Part shown: positions 40,284 through 41,625 of the stretch, piece by piece
Numbering within the stretch: position 1 is the first letter of the stretch
How the letters are laid out: each line of letters begins with the position of its first letter
From: Lachnospiraceae bacterium
Lineage (GTDB): Bacteria; Bacillota; Clostridia; Lachnospirales; Lachnospiraceae
Direction: 5' to 3'
NCBI GenBank assembly: GCA_028692055.1
Contig: JAQUYA010000016.1
Coordinates: 1 to 41,625 of the forward strand
Length of the DNA: 41,625 nucleotides
The notes under the pieces: generated by a model
What the model was told of the DNA's origin: nothing
The model's database searches: none
Seen by the model: only the letters and a program-made list of their open reading frames with translations
Position numbers and translations under genes: made by a program

Positions 40284-41285
40284 TTACTTCCAGTATTTAT
40301 TCAGGATTTCTTTCGCGGAGGCATCAGTTAGTTGATATTCTTCTATGATATTTTGTAAAGTTTCTTCTCTGGATAACTTTATTTTCTGGCAGGCTTGAAT
40401 ATAGCCCTGCATTATGCCGCGTTTTTCACCAAGCTCAATGCCACGTTTTTCGCCATGTTTTTCACCAAGTTCAAACCCTTCTTCGCGTATAAAATTTTCA
40501 TATTCGATTGTTTTCATATAACCAGTTCCAACCTCCTTGTCCTTTTTTACCTGCTCTGTAAATCTGTGAACCTTCGCAATAGTAGGATTGCTTACATTAT
40601 CTTCTTTGCTGTCTTCAATATAATGCAATAGTTCTGCCAGTTCCTTTTTGTCTTTTTCCATGGCGCCCCTTGTATACAGATAAATCGTAGTGGCTCCATC
40701 CTCATAGGGAATCGTTACATCTTCTACGATTTGTGTTTTTGCGGTATACCACATGAGATTCCTGTCAAATGGGTCTTCGGTCATAATCAATATGACATAG
40801 ACATTCTTTAATTCTTTATAATCTGCGCCTGTATGCAGGGCATTTCGGTCAATCATAGAGTGGTAATAACGGCTGCGCTTTGGAAGACTTTTTTTGATTT
40901 CTGTGCTTTTTCGATTCTCCATTTCCACATCGTAGATATCCTGTATGTGGTTTGTTACCTCTGCATTTATGGTGTTCCTATTCTCGCGTGTATCTCTATT
41001 TTCGCATGTGTTTTTGCTCTCGCTTACATATCCATCTGTATTTCCATTTTCGCATGCGATTTCTTCAATGCAGACATCTAACCGTACTCCATGCTGGGTC
41101 GTACTTCCGGGAGTCATTACCTTCTGGGCGGTAATTTTCACTTCGCCAATCGGTCTGCCCAGAATGGTGCTGAGTAATAAGCGGCAAAATTCTTTTCCTT
41201 CTTCTCCGTAATTAATCATTTCCAGAAACAGGAAATCATCAATAATGTTTAATTCTTCAATTGTTCTTTTTGTTCTTTCACTCAT
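40284..41285 (-). CDS. Rpn-family PD-(D/E)XK nuclease / putative transposase
   Basis: 333 aa from the ATG at 41285 (MSERTKRTIEELNIIDDFLF), the usual start of this family, with AAAGGG seven bases upstream; an in-frame TTG at 41378 has a ribosome site too. The nuclease core is GVRLDVCIEE...IYDVEMENR, the D and ExE of a PD-(D/E)XK fold, with RYYHSMIDRNALHTGADYKELKNVYVILI following. About 30 low-complexity residues (ENGNTDGYVSESKNTCENRD...) separate the catalytic D and E, an unusual insertion. The C-terminus carries GEKHGEKRGIELGEKRG repeats. Its stop codon abuts palindromic element A. Confidence 0.85.
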   Translation of the reverse strand: MSERTKRTIEELNIIDDFLFLEMINYGEEGKEFCRLLLSTILGRPIGEVKITAQKVMTPGSTTQHGVRLDVCIEEIACENGNTDGYVSESKNTCENRDTRENRNTINAEVTNHIQDIYDVEMENRKSTEIKKSLPKRSRYYHSMIDRNALHTGADYKELKNVYVILIMTEDPFDRNLMWYTAKTQIVEDVTIPYEDGATTIYLYTRGAMEKDKKELAELLHYIEDSKEDNVSNPTIAKVHRFTEQVKKDKEVGTGYMKTIEYENFIREEGFELGEKHGEKRGIELGEKRGIMQGYIQACQKIKLSREETLQNIIEEYQLTDASAKEILNKYWK

Positions 41286-41625
41286 ACAGTGTCCCTTTTG
41301 CTGAAAGTACCTGTATAGAATAACTTCTGTATAAGATAAATTATAAGCGGACTGCTTTTCATATGCAAGTGCTTTCAAATCCTTTCTCTTTTTTTGTGTT
41401 TCTATTTTTAAATAAAATGTGAAATATCGGCTGAATCGCCAAGATATTTGATTAATCCAATTTCAGATGAAACCGAATGAATACTTTGATAGTATATGTT
41501 ATCTTCATTTATTTTGCAATCATTTTCTAGCTGCTAATTTTTAATTTTGCACGTTGACCATGAGTCATGCTAAGAGAAAGAAATTACCATATGTGTCATG
41601 CTCGCATGTAAACATATGGTAGTTT
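41286..41625. other. Right-edge spacer with terminal hairpin
   Basis: No gene is supported apart from the possible upstream extension of the nuclease frame to 41378. TACCATATG (41585-41593) pairs perfectly with 41613-41621 and encloses a smaller CATG/CATG hairpin. It may be a terminator or the first half of another structured element cut by the window edge. Confidence 0.4.

Noticed and set aside
1-41625. CRISPR array
   Set aside because: No series of equal repeats with unique spacers was found; the only tandem repeats are the in-frame 30-bp units in the surface gene.

Overview
The window looks like a chromosome segment of a gut-type Lachnospiraceae (Clostridia, Firmicutes). Supporting this are AT-rich DNA, strong AGGAGG ribosome-binding sites, lipobox and PKTG-anchored surface proteins, a YesM/YesN two-component system beside a CUT1 sugar ABC transporter, a two-gene SufC/SufB (SMS-type) Fe-S module and an Rpn-family PD-(D/E)XK nuclease. 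No tRNA, rRNA, CRISPR array or insertion-sequence transposase was recognised.

Positions 1-~12,400 read as one end of a large mobile element, integrated or plasmid-derived, almost all on the minus strand. It carries a ParB-like / ParM-like / ParR-like segregation cassette, a very hydrophobic 57-aa peptide, and a Tad-like pilus or secretion operon: two tandem pilin-like genes encoding identical proteins, a TadA/CpaF ATPase, a TadB-TadC fusion, a TadE-like protein, a series of small membrane proteins sharing an MK(E)I-x(4)-G start, a tethered low-complexity protein and a 687-aa secreted repeat protein. At the far left are an RHH-type putative regulator and a zinc-ribbon membrane protein, transcribed from a promoter flanked by 22-bp direct repeats. 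The element abuts the 3' end of rlmD (rumA), a known integration hot spot for Firmicute ICEs. No recombinase and no second att copy is visible, so the integration claim is inference.

Positions 12,394-25,075 are mostly chromosomal housekeeping genes: rlmD, an acidic membrane protein, pcrA, a DMT-family transporter, recQ, a Cof-type HAD phosphatase, a PAS plus degenerate GGDEF protein, sufB/sufC, a DUF202 membrane protein and a small plus-strand membrane protein with a clear promoter. Positions 25,384-31,448 hold a sugar ABC transporter (binding lipoprotein and two permeases, minus strand) divergent from a YesM-type kinase and AraC-type response regulator (plus strand). Positions 31,459-37,401 encode a ~1,980-aa repeat-rich wall-anchored protein. 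A YihX-like HAD phosphatase and a multi-pass membrane protein follow, and an Rpn-type nuclease lies near the right edge.

The least explained feature is a family of long palindromic elements: one at 25,074-25,373 and a nested composite at 39,461-40,279 containing two more. Each has ~40-58-bp imperfect inverted arms, and the tip hairpins carry CGATGT-type sequence. Two of the structures sit flush against gene stop codons, one of them that of the Rpn nuclease.
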